A stretch of DNA of 64,000 nucleotides from the NCBI GenBank assembly GCA_045657465.1, contig JAZOTD010000026.1:1-64000 (forward strand), given 5' to 3'. The notes under the pieces are model-generated. The model was not told where the DNA came from, did not search any database, and was given only the letters and a program-made list of their open reading frames with translations. Shown one piece after another: positions 63,460 to 64,000 of this stretch. The translations under genes were made by a program, and so were the position numbers. This DNA comes from RGIG1681 sp045657465. GTDB taxonomy: Bacteria; Bacillota; Clostridia; Christensenellales; UBA1242. Position 1 is the stretch's first letter; every line of letters starts with the position of its first letter.

Positions 63460-63486
63460 TTAGCACTCAAAAAACCAGTTTGCTAA
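63460..63486 (+). promoter_or_regulatory. CIRCE-like HrcA operator
   Basis: TTAGCACTC, nine bases, GTTTGCTAA. The left arm is a perfect CIRCE half-site; the right arm differs from GAGTGCTAA at two positions. Spacing is exact, and it sits just after the predicted transcription start of hrcA. Confidence 0.8.
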
Positions 63487-63539
63487 TTTTCGTGAATAAA
63501 CTTTGCAAAATTTGTATATAATTACAAGTGAGGGAAAAA

Positions 63540-64000
63540 GTGGATTTAAGTGAAAGAAAAAAGAAAATTTTAAGTGCAGTCATTGAAACAAATGTCAAAA
63601 GCAAATCTGCAGACGCGGTTTCAAGCAAGCAACTTCAAGAAGAATATTTGCCAAAAATCAGTTCGGCAACGATTCGAAATGAGCTAAACGCTCTTGAAGA
63701 AATGGGCTATCTCACACATCTGCACACATCATCAGGCAGAGTTCCAACAAAAGAAGGTTATGAAAAATACATTTCTGAACTCATGCACGAAAGAAAACTT
63801 ACTGCAAAAGAAAAAGAAGTTATTCAGTCAAATTTTGCAAACAAGCTTGTTAGCATACGTGACATAATAGAGCGTTCTGCAACAACAATTGCAAAAGCAA
63901 CAAACTATGCTTCGGTTGTTTATTCTGGGCCATCACTAAACGCGGTGGTTAAAGACATCAAGCTTTATCCAGTTAGCAAAACAACACAGCTTGTGGTTGT
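63540..64000 (+). CDS. hrcA: Heat-shock repressor HrcA, 3' end cut by window
   Basis: Repressor that binds CIRCE and controls groESL and dnaK operons. The visible 153 residues begin at a GTG preceded by GAGG (63530-63533). They show the HrcA N-terminal winged helix (LSERKKKILSAVIE..., SSKQLQEEYLPKISSATIRNELNALEEMGYL, with SSATIRNELNALEE as the recognition region) and the marker HTSSGRVPT. The start of the GAF-like effector domain follows (TTIAKATNYASVVYSGPS). A CIRCE-like site upstream indicates autoregulation. The rest, and probably grpE-dnaK-dnaJ, lie beyond the window. Confidence 0.95.
   Translation, partial: MDLSERKKKILSAVIETNVKSKSADAVSSKQLQEEYLPKISSATIRNELNALEEMGYLTHLHTSSGRVPTKEGYEKYISELMHERKLTAKEKEVIQSNFANKLVSIRDIIERSATTIAKATNYASVVYSGPSLNAVVKDIKLYPVSKTTQLVV

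Noticed and set aside
1..64000. CRISPR arrays, insertion sequences, tRNA or rRNA genes
   Set aside because: I looked for regularly spaced repeats, transposase motifs and tRNA/rRNA cores and saw none. A covariance-model or repeat search could still find something missed by eye.

Overview
The window is AT-rich chromosomal DNA of a low-GC Gram-positive bacterium (Bacillota, most likely class Clostridia). The evidence is the gene content and order: aspS, RNase J, a trmR-trhP tRNA-modification pair, an intact pro-sigma-K gene (sporulation), rnpB, rarA, a HelD-type helicase, and the lepA-hemW-hrcA block with a CIRCE-like operator. Strong AGGAGG-type ribosome sites and sigma-A promoters of the TTGACA-17-TATAAT kind are common. 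Assignment to an uncultured, gut-type clostridial lineage is only an inference.

Layout. (1) 1-3.1 kb: the end of aspS, then two single-gene units, an HD-domain hydrolase and a NUDIX hydrolase, each with its own promoter and terminator. (2) 3.1-37.5 kb, minus strand: a 669-residue secreted, membrane-anchored protein with SH3-like domains, then one uninterrupted 32-kb gene for a 10,751-residue surface protein. The giant protein has a lipoprotein-type signal at its N-terminus, a transmembrane hairpin at its C-terminus, and at least a dozen InlB/Flg_new-like GWY/GWW repeats, some in a clear tandem duplication. It also carries a four-cysteine zinc-ribbon-like motif, an alpha-helical island and many tyrosine-rich hairpin motifs. 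(3) 37.9-48.4 kb: a compact phage head-and-neck module with a sigma-4-like regulator, TerL, a TerS-like fragment, a tiny zinc-finger protein, portal, scaffold, major capsid protein, three head or neck proteins and a holin. No integrase, replication gene, tape measure, fibre or endolysin is present. A second SH3-plus-transmembrane protein, paralogous to the one at 3.1 kb, lies inverted between the regulator and TerL. (4) 48.6-53.4 kb: a membrane protein, RNase J, TrmR and TrhP in one operon. (5) 53.5-54.6 kb: sigK with a sigma-E-like promoter, then rnpB. (6) 54.9-59.3 kb: a rarA, helD and PnuC-like operon. (7) 59.4-60.2 kb, minus strand: a glycerophosphodiester phosphodiesterase. (8) 60.3-64 kb: lepA, hemW and the 5' part of hrcA.

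How the genes fit together. The host genes are ordinary housekeeping and sporulation functions. The accessory part is the giant protein with two smaller SH3/TM paralogues on either side of it. Both paralogues start with the same arrangement, TATAAT followed six bases later by ATG with no ribosome site, which suggests leaderless transcripts and shared control. The phage module next to them could build and fill a capsid and carries a holin, but as seen here it is not a complete phage. Whether it is a decaying prophage, a satellite or a domesticated particle cannot be decided from this window.
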